This document shows positions 1 to 6,492 of a DNA stretch of 8,866 bases, piece by piece. Each line of letters opens with the position of its first letter. Position 1 is the first letter of the stretch. The notes beneath the pieces were generated by a model. The model worked only from the letters and a program-made list of their open reading frames with translations. It had not been told where the DNA came from and did not search any database. Both the position numbers and the translations under genes were made by a program. Location of the stretch: positions 1-8,866 of the forward strand of contig CBCPNA010000045.1 of assembly GCA_965120415.1 (NCBI GenBank), in the 5' to 3' direction. The stretch comes from CBCPNA01 sp965120415. Lineage in GTDB: Bacteria > Bacillota > Clostridia > Lachnospirales > CAG-274.

Positions 1-6
1 TTCTTC

Positions 7-32
7 GCCTTTTAACAATTCTTGTTAACGGC
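7..32 (-). promoter_or_regulatory. 5'-terminal leader hairpin of a left-edge transcript
   Basis: On the minus strand an inverted repeat TTAACAA-GAA-TTGTTAA (12-28) is flanked by GCC (30-32) and GGC (7-9), giving a 7-bp inner and 3-bp outer stem separated by a small asymmetric internal loop. Start of transcription from the promoter at 39-67 is expected near position 32, so the hairpin would begin at about +1. The sequence after it (GAAGAA) has no U-tract, so it is not an intrinsic terminator. A 5' stabilising stem or an operator placed over the start site are both possible; which one is inference. Confidence 0.45.
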
Positions 33-38
33 TAGATT

Positions 39-67
39 ATATTATCACACATATTTTAAACTGTCAA
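39..67 (-). promoter_or_regulatory. Consensus sigma-A promoter firing out of the left edge
   Basis: Minus strand: -35 TTGACA (62-67), 17-bp spacer, -10 TAATAT (39-44) preceded by TGA, an extended -10 TGn element. An overlapping TATAAT-like match lies at 36-41. The octamer ATATGTGT just upstream of the -10 also occurs beside the -10 of the tRNA-Ser promoter at 603-631. The strength and the resemblance to a tRNA promoter suggest a highly expressed gene, perhaps another stable RNA, beyond the left edge. No coding start is visible in the 31 bases downstream. Confidence 0.75.
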
Positions 68-251
68 CACTTTTTTTCATTTTTGTGATAATTATAATAA
101 GATTTTTGTAGAATTAAAATAGATATATCGCATTATTAAATAAGAGGTAGAAAGATTTATTGAAACAATCAGTTTTGCAGCGTTTTGGAAAATTTGTATA
201 AAAATTATATATTAAAAAAGAGTAAAAGATAATGAATATTTAGGATATATT

Positions 252-449
252 TTATTTTATAAGCTTAGTTTTAGTACCGTCATTTTCTAATATATAAATA
301 TTTTCTAATATATTTTCTTTAAACTGCTTTCTAAATTTTTCTATATATTGCTTTCTTAACATATCTCTTTCTTTTATTTCATCTTGTGTTAAAGATGATG
401 TTTTAGCCTTATTAGCTAGCTCATTAATTCTTTTAATAATACTTTGCAT
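252..449 (-). CDS. DUF896 (YnzC/UPF0291-like) small protein
   Basis: This is a 65-residue, highly charged, probably helical cytoplasmic protein. The N-terminal half (IIKRINELANKAK, then LTQDEIKERDMLRKQYIEKF) matches the layout of the DUF896 family typified by B. subtilis YnzC: a helix, a short turn, a second helix, then a variable tail. The family's biochemical role is not established; a DNA-damage link in Bacillus comes only from the yneA-yneB-ynzC operon, and no LexA-type box is seen here. The ATG at 447-449 is chosen because GGAGG (455-459) lies 5 nt upstream; a TTG at 459-461 would start inside the Shine-Dalgarno itself. The tail (ENDGTKTKLIK) is somewhat longer than the usual core. It lies downstream of tRNA-Ser on the same strand, with the tRNA terminator between them and no clear promoter of its own. 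No terminator was recognised after the stop codon. Confidence 0.85.
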   Translation of the reverse strand: MQSIIKRINELANKAKTSSLTQDEIKERDMLRKQYIEKFRKQFKENILENIYILENDGTKTKLIK

Positions 450-454
450 AAAAA

Positions 455-459
455 CCTCC
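455..459 (-). promoter_or_regulatory. Shine-Dalgarno of the DUF896 gene
   Basis: GGAGG on the minus strand, 5 nt before the ATG at 447-449. It fixes the start at that ATG rather than the in-frame TTG at 459-461. It touches the end of the U-tract of the preceding terminator. Confidence 0.8.
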
Positions 460-460
460 A

Positions 461-489
461 AAATAGAAAAACCTAGCTTTAAAGCTAGG
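461..489 (-). terminator. Intrinsic terminator after tRNA-Ser
   Basis: On the minus strand the 18-nt perfect palindrome CCTAGCTTTAAAGCTAGG (472-489) is followed at once by TTTTTCTATTT (461-471). It lies 6 nt beyond the tRNA discriminator base and ends the tRNA transcript. The Shine-Dalgarno of DUF896 begins 2 nt past the U-tract, so any mRNA for that gene coming from upstream must read through this hairpin. Confidence 0.88.
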
Positions 490-495
490 ACATTA

Positions 496-583
496 CGGAG
501 GACAAGGGATTTGAACCCTCGCGCCGCGTTAACGACCTACTCCCTTAGCAGGGGAGCCTCTTCAGCCACTTGAGTAATCCTCC
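496..583 (-). tRNA. tRNA-Ser (anticodon GCU)
   Basis: An 88-nt class II tRNA on the minus strand. The acceptor stem pairs GGAGGAT (577-583) with GTCCTCC (497-503); the last pair is a T-G wobble. The discriminator is G (496), as expected for serine. The anticodon stem CTCCC/GGGAG encloses the loop CT-GCT-AA, with the anticodon at 547-549, reading AGC and AGU. A long variable arm with a GTCG/CGGC stem is typical of tRNA-Ser. The T arm is GAGGG-TTCAAAT-CCCTT. The 3' CCA is not encoded (TAA follows), so it must be added after processing. A consensus promoter lies 20 nt upstream and an intrinsic terminator directly follows, so the gene forms a complete single-tRNA unit. Confidence 0.97.
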
Positions 584-602
584 AAAATCATTTACCTTTA
601 CT

Positions 603-631
603 AGTATACACATATAAAACATATTTGTCAA
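603..631 (-). promoter_or_regulatory. Sigma-A promoter of tRNA-Ser
   Basis: Minus strand: -35 TTGACA (626-631), exact consensus; 17-bp spacer; -10 TATACT (603-608). The expected start near 596 leaves a leader of about 13 nt before the tRNA 5' end at 583. ATATGTGT (608-615) beside the -10 is shared with the promoter at 39-67. Confidence 0.88.
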
Positions 632-792
632 CATTTTTGATAAATTTTTTTAAAAAATAAAAAATCTTTCTTAATATCTTGTTTTAAAAAATCTAAACTA
701 GAATATTTGGGTAATAATTTTTTTAACTTACAAACATCACTAGAATAAGAATTAAAAATATTTTCAATATTTTAAATAACACTGTAAGAAAC

Positions 793-813
793 AATTTTTG
801 CTATACAAAAATT
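793..813. repeat. Inverted repeat upstream of the relA promoter
   Basis: Perfect 8-bp arms AATTTTTG (793-800) and CAAAAATT (806-813) are separated by CTATA. The element ends 16 bp before the relA -35. It has no good U-tract on either strand, so it is a poor terminator candidate. It could be a protein binding site or a chance product of AT-rich DNA. Confidence 0.4.
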
Positions 814-829
814 CTTGATTAATTTACAC

Positions 830-858
830 TTGAAAAATTATAAAAAAATAAATATAAT
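830..858 (+). promoter_or_regulatory. Sigma-A promoter of the relA-aspS operon
   Basis: -35 TTGAAA (830-835), 17-bp spacer, -10 TATAAT (853-858). The start is expected near 865, giving a leader of about 44 nt. A second TATAAT at 869-874 has no matching -35 at normal spacing. No other good promoter was seen ahead of the five-gene operon. Confidence 0.75.
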
Positions 859-888
859 TAATACTATATATAATGAAATTTTAATAGT

Positions 889-894
889 GGGAGG
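889..894 (+). promoter_or_regulatory. Shine-Dalgarno of relA, long spacing
   Basis: GGGAGG is the only good ribosome binding site before relA. It lies 14 nt from the ATG at 909, clearly longer than the 6-9 nt spacing of the downstream genes. No in-frame ATG, GTG or TTG lies between, so the start at 909 stands, and weak initiation is possible. Confidence 0.7.
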
Positions 895-908
895 ATATTT
901 TAATTTAT

Positions 909-3125
909 ATGAAAGAAAAAGATGAAACGTGCTTATATCAAGCGCTTATTAAAAAAATTGAAAAATATCATCCATCTAAAAATTTTGATATTATTGAAAA
1001 AGCCTACTTATTAGCCCAAAAAGCCCACCAAAATCAAAAAAGAAAATCTGGAGAGCCTTATATTATCCATCCGCTTTATGTTGCCTCTATATTAGCCGAT
1101 TTAGAGCTTGATTTAGAATCTATAGTGGCTGGTCTTTTGCACGATGTTATAGAAGATTCTTTATATTCTTACGACGATTTAAAAAACAATTTTAATGAAG
1201 AAATAGCAATTATTGTAGATGGAGTTACAAAACTTGAAAAGTTTACCTATTCTTCAAAAGAAGAATTACAAGCAGAAAATTATAGAAAAATGTTTCTTGC
1301 TATGGCTAAAGATATACGTGTTATCCTTATAAAAGTTGCTGATCGCCTGCATAATATGCGCACGCTACAATTTATGAGAGAAGAAAAACAAAAAGAAATA
1401 GCTCAAGAAACGCTCGATATATATGCTCCTCTCGCAACAAGGCTTGGTATATTTAAAATAAAAATAGAACTTGAAGATTTATGCCTTAGATATTTAGATA
1501 AAGAGGCTTACTATAACCTTGCTACAATGATAGAAAGAAAAAAATCTGAAAGAGAAAGCTATGTAGAAAAAATTGTTTCTGAAATTAGCTTAAAATGCAA
1601 GCAAAACAATATAGAATCAAAAATATATGGTCGCCCAAAACATTTTTATAGCATTTATAAAAAAATGAAAAAACAAAATAAAAATTTAGATCAAATTTTT
1701 GATTTATTTGCTGTTAGAGTTATTGTTAATTCTATAAAAGATTGTTATGAAGTTTTAGGGCTTGTGCATGAAATGTATAAGCCTATATCTGGAAGATTCA
1801 AAGACTATATAGCTATGCCTAAAGAAAATATGTATCAATCGCTTCATAATACGCTAATAGGCCCTGAAGGTCTTCCCTTTGAGGTACAAATAAGAACATG
1901 GGAAATGCATAAAATAGCCGAATACGGTATAGCAGCCCACTGGAAATATAAAAACGATATTAATGCAAAGGACTATAAAGACTCTGAAGAAGAAAAATTA
2001 AACTGGCTTAGGCAAATACTAGAGTGGCAACAAGATTTATCTGATAGCCGTGAATTTTTGGACAATATAAAAACAAATTTAGATGCCTTTTCAGAAAATG
2101 TCTATTGCTTTACCCCTAAAGGAGAAGTTAAAAGCCTACCTTATGGCTCTAACCCTATAGATTTTGCTTATTCTATCCATAGCGCTATAGGTAACAAGAT
2201 GGTTGGGGCTAGAGTTAACGGCAAAATTGTTACATTTGACTACATTTTACAAAACGGTGATAGAGTAGAAATTATTATAAGCCAAAATTCTAAAGGCCCT
2301 AGCCTTGATTGGATAAAAATTGTTAAAAGCCCTCAAGCTAAAAACAAAATTAATCAATGGTTCAAAACAATAAATAAAGAAGAAAATATCCTTAAAGGTA
2401 AAGAATTTTTAGAAAAAGAAGCAAAAAGAAAGGGGTACAACTTTTCAGAGCTTGCAACTCCAGAAAGGATAAAAAAAGTACTTTTAAAATACCATTTTAA
2501 AGATTGGGACGCTATTTATGCTGCTGTTGGACATGGTGGCTTAAAAGAAGGGCAAATTATAAACAAATTAATAGAAGATTATAAAAAAGAAATAGAAAAA
2601 ACTAAAACTTCAGCCGAATTTATAATAGAAAATGAAAATATAAAAAATATAGCTAAAAAGCATAATAATTCTTCCTATATTATGATAGACGGTATTACAG
2701 ATATATATGCAAGGGTTGCTAAATGCTGTAGCCCGGTACCTGGCGATGAGATAATAGGCTTTATAACAAGCGGAAGAGGCATATCTATCCATCGCACCGA
2801 CTGCATTAATATTATAAATTTAACCGAAGATAAAAGAAAAATGCTAATAGAAGCTGACTGGAATATAGATAAAAAAGCCTTTAATCAAGAATTTTTGGCC
2901 GAAATCAGAATAATAGGCGAAGATAGAATAGGCTTTTTAGTTGATGTAAGCCGTATTTTAACTGAAGAAAAAATTTCTGTTAAAAATATAAACGCTAGAG
3001 TTATAAAAAATGATTTTGTTGTTTATTTAACTATGTCTATTTTTGATAAAAGCCAGCTGGAGCTTATTATTAAAAAAATAAGAAAAATACCAGGAGTTCG
3101 TGATATTTTAAGAAATAAATATTAA
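909..3125 (+). CDS. relA: Bifunctional (p)ppGpp synthetase/hydrolase (Rel)
   Basis: This cytoplasmic, ribosome-associated enzyme of the stringent response makes (p)ppGpp from GTP/GDP and ATP when uncharged tRNA accumulates, and hydrolyses it otherwise. The 738-residue length is normal for long RSH proteins. An N-terminal HD hydrolase domain (about 30-190) keeps H54, H78-D79, E82-D83 and D145 in VADRLHNM. The synthetase domain (about 235-350) shows GRPKHFYSIYKKM (241-253), D265, YQSLH (309-313) and EVQIRT (325-330). RFKD at 296-299 is the RXKD motif of bifunctional enzymes, unlike EXDD of synthetase-only RelA. A TGS domain follows (about 397-457), then the conserved Cys region with C606-C607, H628 and C632, and a C-terminal ACT domain (about 662-735). 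No key residue is missing, so both activities are expected. It is first in the operon with hemZ, hisS and aspS; the next gene starts 16 nt after its stop. The apt gene often seen before relA is absent. Confidence 0.97.
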   Translation: MKEKDETCLYQALIKKIEKYHPSKNFDIIEKAYLLAQKAHQNQKRKSGEPYIIHPLYVASILADLELDLESIVAGLLHDVIEDSLYSYDDLKNNFNEEIAIIVDGVTKLEKFTYSSKEELQAENYRKMFLAMAKDIRVILIKVADRLHNMRTLQFMREEKQKEIAQETLDIYAPLATRLGIFKIKIELEDLCLRYLDKEAYYNLATMIERKKSERESYVEKIVSEISLKCKQNNIESKIYGRPKHFYSIYKKMKKQNKNLDQIFDLFAVRVIVNSIKDCYEVLGLVHEMYKPISGRFKDYIAMPKENMYQSLHNTLIGPEGLPFEVQIRTWEMHKIAEYGIAAHWKYKNDINAKDYKDSEEEKLNWLRQILEWQQDLSDSREFLDNIKTNLDAFSENVYCFTPKGEVKSLPYGSNPIDFAYSIHSAIGNKMVGARVNGKIVTFDYILQNGDRVEIIISQNSKGPSLDWIKIVKSPQAKNKINQWFKTINKEENILKGKEFLEKEAKRKGYNFSELATPERIKKVLLKYHFKDWDAIYAAVGHGGLKEGQIINKLIEDYKKEIEKTKTSAEFIIENENIKNIAKKHNNSSYIMIDGITDIYARVAKCCSPVPGDEIIGFITSGRGISIHRTDCINIINLTEDKRKMLIEADWNIDKKAFNQEFLAEIRIIGEDRIGFLVDVSRILTEEKISVKNINARVIKNDFVVYLTMSIFDKSQLELIIKKIRKIPGVRDILRNKY

Positions 3126-3141
3126 AAAAGGAGTTTATCTT

Positions 3142-3762
3142 ATGGAAATAAAATTGGAAGTTGTTGGAAATTTGCAAGAAAACACATATTTTGTTATAGA
3201 AGAGCAGACAAAAGATAGCATAATAATAGACCCAGGGGCAGAAAGCGATAGATTAATATCTATTATAGAAAAAGAAAATCTTAATTTAAAATGCATCATA
3301 TTAACCCATGCACATTTTGACCATATAGGAGCTTGTAAGCACATTAAAGAAAAGTTTGATTGCCCTTTAGCTATAGGCAAAGGCGAAGAAATTTTACTGG
3401 AAAATGATGAAAACAACCTTTCAAAAGTTTACGGCAATTCTATAAAGCTAAAGGCAGATAAATATTTAGAAGATAACGATATTTTAAATTTTGGTAATTT
3501 AAGCTTTAAAATTATACAAACCCCCGGGCATACCCCAGGAGGAATATGCTTATACTTTGAAAAAGAAGATGTTATCTTTACCGGAGATACACTATTTTAT
3601 GGTTCTGTGGGAAGGACAGATTTGCCTTTTGGCGATTTTAACACTTTAGCAAATTCTTTAAAAAAATTAAAAAATCTACCAGATAATACAACTGTATTTC
3701 CAGGGCACGGTAGCAAAACAACTATAGGTATAGAAAAAAGTATAAATGCTTATTTGCAATAA
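3142..3762 (+). CDS. Metallo-beta-lactamase-fold hydrolase (glyoxalase II-like)
   Basis: A 206-residue single-domain Zn hydrolase of the MBL superfamily, in the short GloB/YcbL-like group. Metal ligands are visible: H56-x-H58-x-D60-H61 in THAHFDHIGA, H130 in TPGHTPGG, D149 in FTGDTLF and H189 in PGHG. The run GSVGRTDLPFGD (154-165) after the ligand Asp is typical of this subgroup. There is no signal peptide, so it should be cytoplasmic. Known relatives cleave thioesters such as S-lactoylglutathione, but the true substrate here cannot be told, and low-G+C Clostridia often lack glutathione. It lacks the extra C-terminal region of full glyoxalase II. The start has AAGGAG (3128-3133) 8 nt upstream. 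Its place between relA and hemZ is a recurrent Clostridia arrangement, without a known functional link. Confidence 0.92.
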   Translation: MEIKLEVVGNLQENTYFVIEEQTKDSIIIDPGAESDRLISIIEKENLNLKCIILTHAHFDHIGACKHIKEKFDCPLAIGKGEEILLENDENNLSKVYGNSIKLKADKYLEDNDILNFGNLSFKIIQTPGHTPGGICLYFEKEDVIFTGDTLFYGSVGRTDLPFGDFNTLANSLKKLKNLPDNTTVFPGHGSKTTIGIEKSINAYLQ

Positions 3763-3768
3763 ATTATT

Positions 3769-3775
3769 AGGAAAG
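3769..3775 (+). promoter_or_regulatory. Shine-Dalgarno that sets the hemZ start
   Basis: AGGAAAG lies 9 nt before the ATG at 3785. The earlier in-frame ATG at 3746 sits inside the hydrolase gene, has no comparable site, and would add 13 residues (MLICNKLLGKIDY) that do not look like the family N-terminus. Confidence 0.6.
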
Positions 3776-3784
3776 ATTGATTAC

Positions 3785-5242
3785 ATGTTTTATATTATAG
3801 AAAATCATAATTTTAAAGACACTGTTTTATCTATTTTACAATTATTTTTTTATGGTAAACAAATAAAATTAATAGATAATATAAACAATATTTCAAAAGA
3901 TGAAGATAATATTGTATTTAAAAGCTATATTAAAGAGGAAAGCTGCATATGTGAAGTTTATAAAAAAGGCTCTAAAGCTTTTTCAAGCCAAGAAAAATTA
4001 ACCTCTGATGAAACAGAAGAAATAAAAAGAATAATAAAGCTAACTGTATATACATGCGCTGTAAACCTTACTAATCTAAATATGCCCTGGGGCTTACTTA
4101 CTGGTATTAGGCCAGCCAAAAAAATTACAGAAATGCATAAAGAAGGCTTAAATGAACAAAATATAAAAAATATATTAAAAATAAAATATTTAGTAACTGA
4201 AGAAAAGGTTAATTTAGCTTTAAATATATCAAAAATCGAACAAAAAATTATTAAAAATAATCATAAAAATAAAATATCAATTTATATAGGTATACCTTTT
4301 TGCCCAACAAGATGCATTTATTGCTCCTTTACATCTTACAGCATAGCTAAATATATGCATAAAATAGACGATTATATAAACGCTTTAGAAAAGGAAATAA
4401 GCGCCTTAAAAGATTATTTAAATATATTTGAAATAGAAACAATATATATAGGGGGCGGTACCCCTTCTTCTTTAGATGATTATAGCCTTGAAAGATTTTT
4501 AAGCATAGTGCAAAATAATATAAAAAAACCTACTTTAGAATATAGTTTTGAGGCTGGAAGAGCTGATACTATAACAAAAGATAAGCTAAAGATTTTAAAA
4601 AAATATGAAATTTCTAGGCTTTCTATTAACCCTCAAACTTTAAATGACAAAACTTTAAAATTAATAAATAGAAATCATTTAACTAAAGATTTTTTTAAAA
4701 GCTTTCATTTAGCAAGAGAGCTTGGCTTTAATAATATAAATACAGATATAATATTAGGGCTTTTGGACGAAACAGAAAACGATGTTTTGTACACATTAAA
4801 AAAGCTTTCTGACCTAAAGCCTGAAAGCTTAACAATGCATACTTTAGCTATAAAACGTGCATCAAATTTAAAAGAAAATATTAAAAATTTTGCTTTTGCA
4901 AATTTTTATACAATAAAAAATATGATAGATTATGTAAATGAATATACAAAAAATATGGGGCTTATCCCCTATTATATGTACCGCCAAAAAAACATGATAG
5001 GCAGTTTTGAAAATGTAGGCTTTTGTAAACCTTTTTATGAATGTATATACAATATTCAGATTATGGAAGAAAAACAGACTATTATAGCCTTTGGCGCTTA
5101 TGCATCTAGCAAATTTTATTTTGAAGATGAAAATAGGATAGAACGTGTTTTTAATGTAAAAAATATAGATGAATATATAAACCGTATAGATGAAATGATA
5201 GAAAGGAAACTACATATGCTAAAGCTTTATAAGGAGGGATAA
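3785..5242 (+). CDS. hemZ: Radical-SAM coproporphyrinogen dehydrogenase-like protein HemZ
   Basis: A 485-residue cytoplasmic radical-SAM protein of the HemN/HemW superfamily. The [4Fe-4S]/SAM motif is C173-x3-C177-x2-C180 in IPFCPTRCIYCSF, and GGGTPSSL (223-230) is the SAM-binding GGG motif. HemZ-type marks are the N-terminal extension with PWGLLTGIRPAK (101-112) and the C-terminal YYMYRQKNMIGSFENVGF (396-413). The length is close to B. subtilis HemZ. The residues after the third Cys are S-F, as in HemW, not the C-x-C seen in true HemN; the HNxxYW haem motif of HemW is not seen either. The annotated reaction, anaerobic conversion of coproporphyrinogen III to protoporphyrinogen IX, is therefore uncertain. 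No other haem genes are in the window. It starts 22 nt after the hydrolase stop, and its last codons contain the Shine-Dalgarno of hisS. Confidence 0.9.
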   Translation: MFYIIENHNFKDTVLSILQLFFYGKQIKLIDNINNISKDEDNIVFKSYIKEESCICEVYKKGSKAFSSQEKLTSDETEEIKRIIKLTVYTCAVNLTNLNMPWGLLTGIRPAKKITEMHKEGLNEQNIKNILKIKYLVTEEKVNLALNISKIEQKIIKNNHKNKISIYIGIPFCPTRCIYCSFTSYSIAKYMHKIDDYINALEKEISALKDYLNIFEIETIYIGGGTPSSLDDYSLERFLSIVQNNIKKPTLEYSFEAGRADTITKDKLKILKKYEISRLSINPQTLNDKTLKLINRNHLTKDFFKSFHLARELGFNNINTDIILGLLDETENDVLYTLKKLSDLKPESLTMHTLAIKRASNLKENIKNFAFANFYTIKNMIDYVNEYTKNMGLIPYYMYRQKNMIGSFENVGFCKPFYECIYNIQIMEEKQTIIAFGAYASSKFYFEDENRIERVFNVKNIDEYINRIDEMIERKLHMLKLYKEG

Positions 5243-5243
5243 A

Positions 5244-6488
5244 ATGGACTTTCAAAAACCAAAAGGTACAAACGATATTTTGGGAAAAGATATTTTAATA
5301 TGGCAAAAAATAGAAAGTATATTAAAAAAGCAATGCCAAAATTTTGGCTTTTTTGAAATTAGGACACCTATTTTTGAGCAAGAAGCCCTTTTTAAAAGAG
5401 GGGTTGGCGGTACAAGCGATATTGTACAAAAAGAGATGTTTTGCTTTGAAGATAGAGGCAAAAGAAAATATGCATTAAAGCCCGAAGGTACAGCTAGCGT
5501 TGCTAGAGCATTTATAGAAAATAAGCTTTACGCTAATCCACAGCCAACAAAACTATATTATATATCACCTAATTTTAGAAATGAACGGGCGCAGATGGGG
5601 CGCTTTAAGCAATTTTATCAATTTGGCACAGAAGTTTTCGGTTCTTATGCCCCTGCTTTAGACGCTGAAGTTATAGCTTTTGCCCACAATATTTTTAAAA
5701 CATTTAATATAAATGTTAAATTAAAAATAAACTCTTTAGGCGATACACAGTGTAGACAAGATTATAATACAGTTTTAAAACAATTTGTATTTAAAAATCT
5801 TGATAATATGTGCGACGATTGTAAAATTAGATATGAAAAAAAACCTTTAAGAATTTTGGATTGCAAAAATGAAAATTGTAAACAAATATTAAAAAATGCT
5901 CCAAAAATTATAGATTATTTAGAACAAGAATCTAAAAAGCATTTTGAAAATTTACAAAAATATTTAACTAATCTTAAAATACCTTTTGAGGTAGATGATA
6001 AAATTGTCCGTGGGCTGGATTATTATACAAAAACAGTATTTGAATTTATATCAGAAAATAAAGCTTTAACTATATGTGCTGGTGGAAGATACGATAATTT
6101 GATAGAGCTATACGGCGGAGGCAAGATGGGGGCTGTTGGTTTTGCGCTTGGTCTTGAAAGGCTTATTTTATTATTGCAAGATGACTTTATTATAAAAGAT
6201 AATTATCCTCTTTTATACATTGGCTTTATAGGAGAAAAAGGCTTTTTAAAAGCTCAAAATATAGCTTATAGCCTTAGACAAAAAAATATATATGTTGAAT
6301 ATGAACTTTTAGAAAGAAGCGTTAAATCACAGCTTAAATATGCTAATAAAATAAACGCAAAATATGCTATTGTTTTAGGCGATGAAGAAATTAATACAAA
6401 TAAAGTCAATTTGAAAATAATGGATAAAAGCACGGAAAGAGAAATAAATCTTGATGATTTGGAAAATGAAATTTTGTATAAGGAGTAA
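5244..6488 (+). CDS. hisS: Histidyl-tRNA synthetase
   Basis: A 414-residue class II synthetase that charges tRNA-His with histidine using ATP, in the cytoplasm. The start of the catalytic domain, FQKPKGTNDILG, is typical. Motif 1 lies around 36-57. LKPEGTASVARAF (78-90) lines the ATP/histidine site. Motif 2 is FRNERAQMGRFKQFYQFG (111-128), the histidine-specific loop is RGLDYYTKTVFEF (256-268) and motif 3 is GAVGFALGLERL (296-307). The insertion domain carries C190-x2-C193 and C207-x4-C212, a cysteine set seen in Firmicute HisRS that may bind zinc. A C-terminal anticodon-binding domain (about 322-412) follows. The ATG is 1 nt after the hemZ stop, with AAGGAGGG (5231-5238) inside hemZ, so translation is probably coupled. 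There is no room for a T-box leader. aspS follows after 4 nt. Confidence 0.97.
   Translation: MDFQKPKGTNDILGKDILIWQKIESILKKQCQNFGFFEIRTPIFEQEALFKRGVGGTSDIVQKEMFCFEDRGKRKYALKPEGTASVARAFIENKLYANPQPTKLYYISPNFRNERAQMGRFKQFYQFGTEVFGSYAPALDAEVIAFAHNIFKTFNINVKLKINSLGDTQCRQDYNTVLKQFVFKNLDNMCDDCKIRYEKKPLRILDCKNENCKQILKNAPKIIDYLEQESKKHFENLQKYLTNLKIPFEVDDKIVRGLDYYTKTVFEFISENKALTICAGGRYDNLIELYGGGKMGAVGFALGLERLILLLQDDFIIKDNYPLLYIGFIGEKGFLKAQNIAYSLRQKNIYVEYELLERSVKSQLKYANKINAKYAIVLGDEEINTNKVNLKIMDKSTEREINLDDLENEILYKE
6480..6485 (+). promoter_or_regulatory. Shine-Dalgarno that sets the aspS start
   Basis: AAGGAG overlaps the end of hisS and lies 7 nt before the ATG at 6493. It argues against the longer in-frame start at 6451, which lies inside hisS and would add 14 residues unlike the family. 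Confidence 0.8.
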
Positions 6489-6492
6489 AAAA

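Larger units (their letters stand above)
584..908. other. Divergent intergenic region between tRNA-Ser and relA
   Basis: This 325-nt gap contains the leftward tRNA-Ser promoter (603-631), the rightward relA promoter (830-858), the relA Shine-Dalgarno (889-894) and an inverted repeat (793-813). Between about 632 and 790 I see no gene. On the minus strand a 47-codon open stretch (631-771, stop 628-630) has no ATG, GTG or TTG start. A short AT-only inverted repeat lies at 755-773. No T-box, riboswitch or apt/recJ remnant was recognised. Confidence 0.7.

Noticed and set aside
2610..2792. Minus-strand open frame opposite the C-terminal part of relA
   Set aside because: Antisense to a conserved Rel domain, with no Shine-Dalgarno recognised and no family resemblance.
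3135..3416. Minus-strand open frame opposite the hydrolase gene
   Set aside because: It lies fully antisense to an intact metallo-hydrolase gene and its Ser/Phe-rich product is typical of a shadow frame.
3746..3784. Longer hemZ start at the ATG at 3746
   Set aside because: It overlaps the hydrolase gene, has no Shine-Dalgarno and adds residues unlike the family; the ATG at 3785 has AGGAAAG at a good distance.
6451..6492. Longer aspS start at the ATG at 6451
   Set aside because: It lies within hisS and lacks a ribosome site, whereas the ATG at 6493 has AAGGAG 7 nt upstream and gives the usual AspRS N-terminus.
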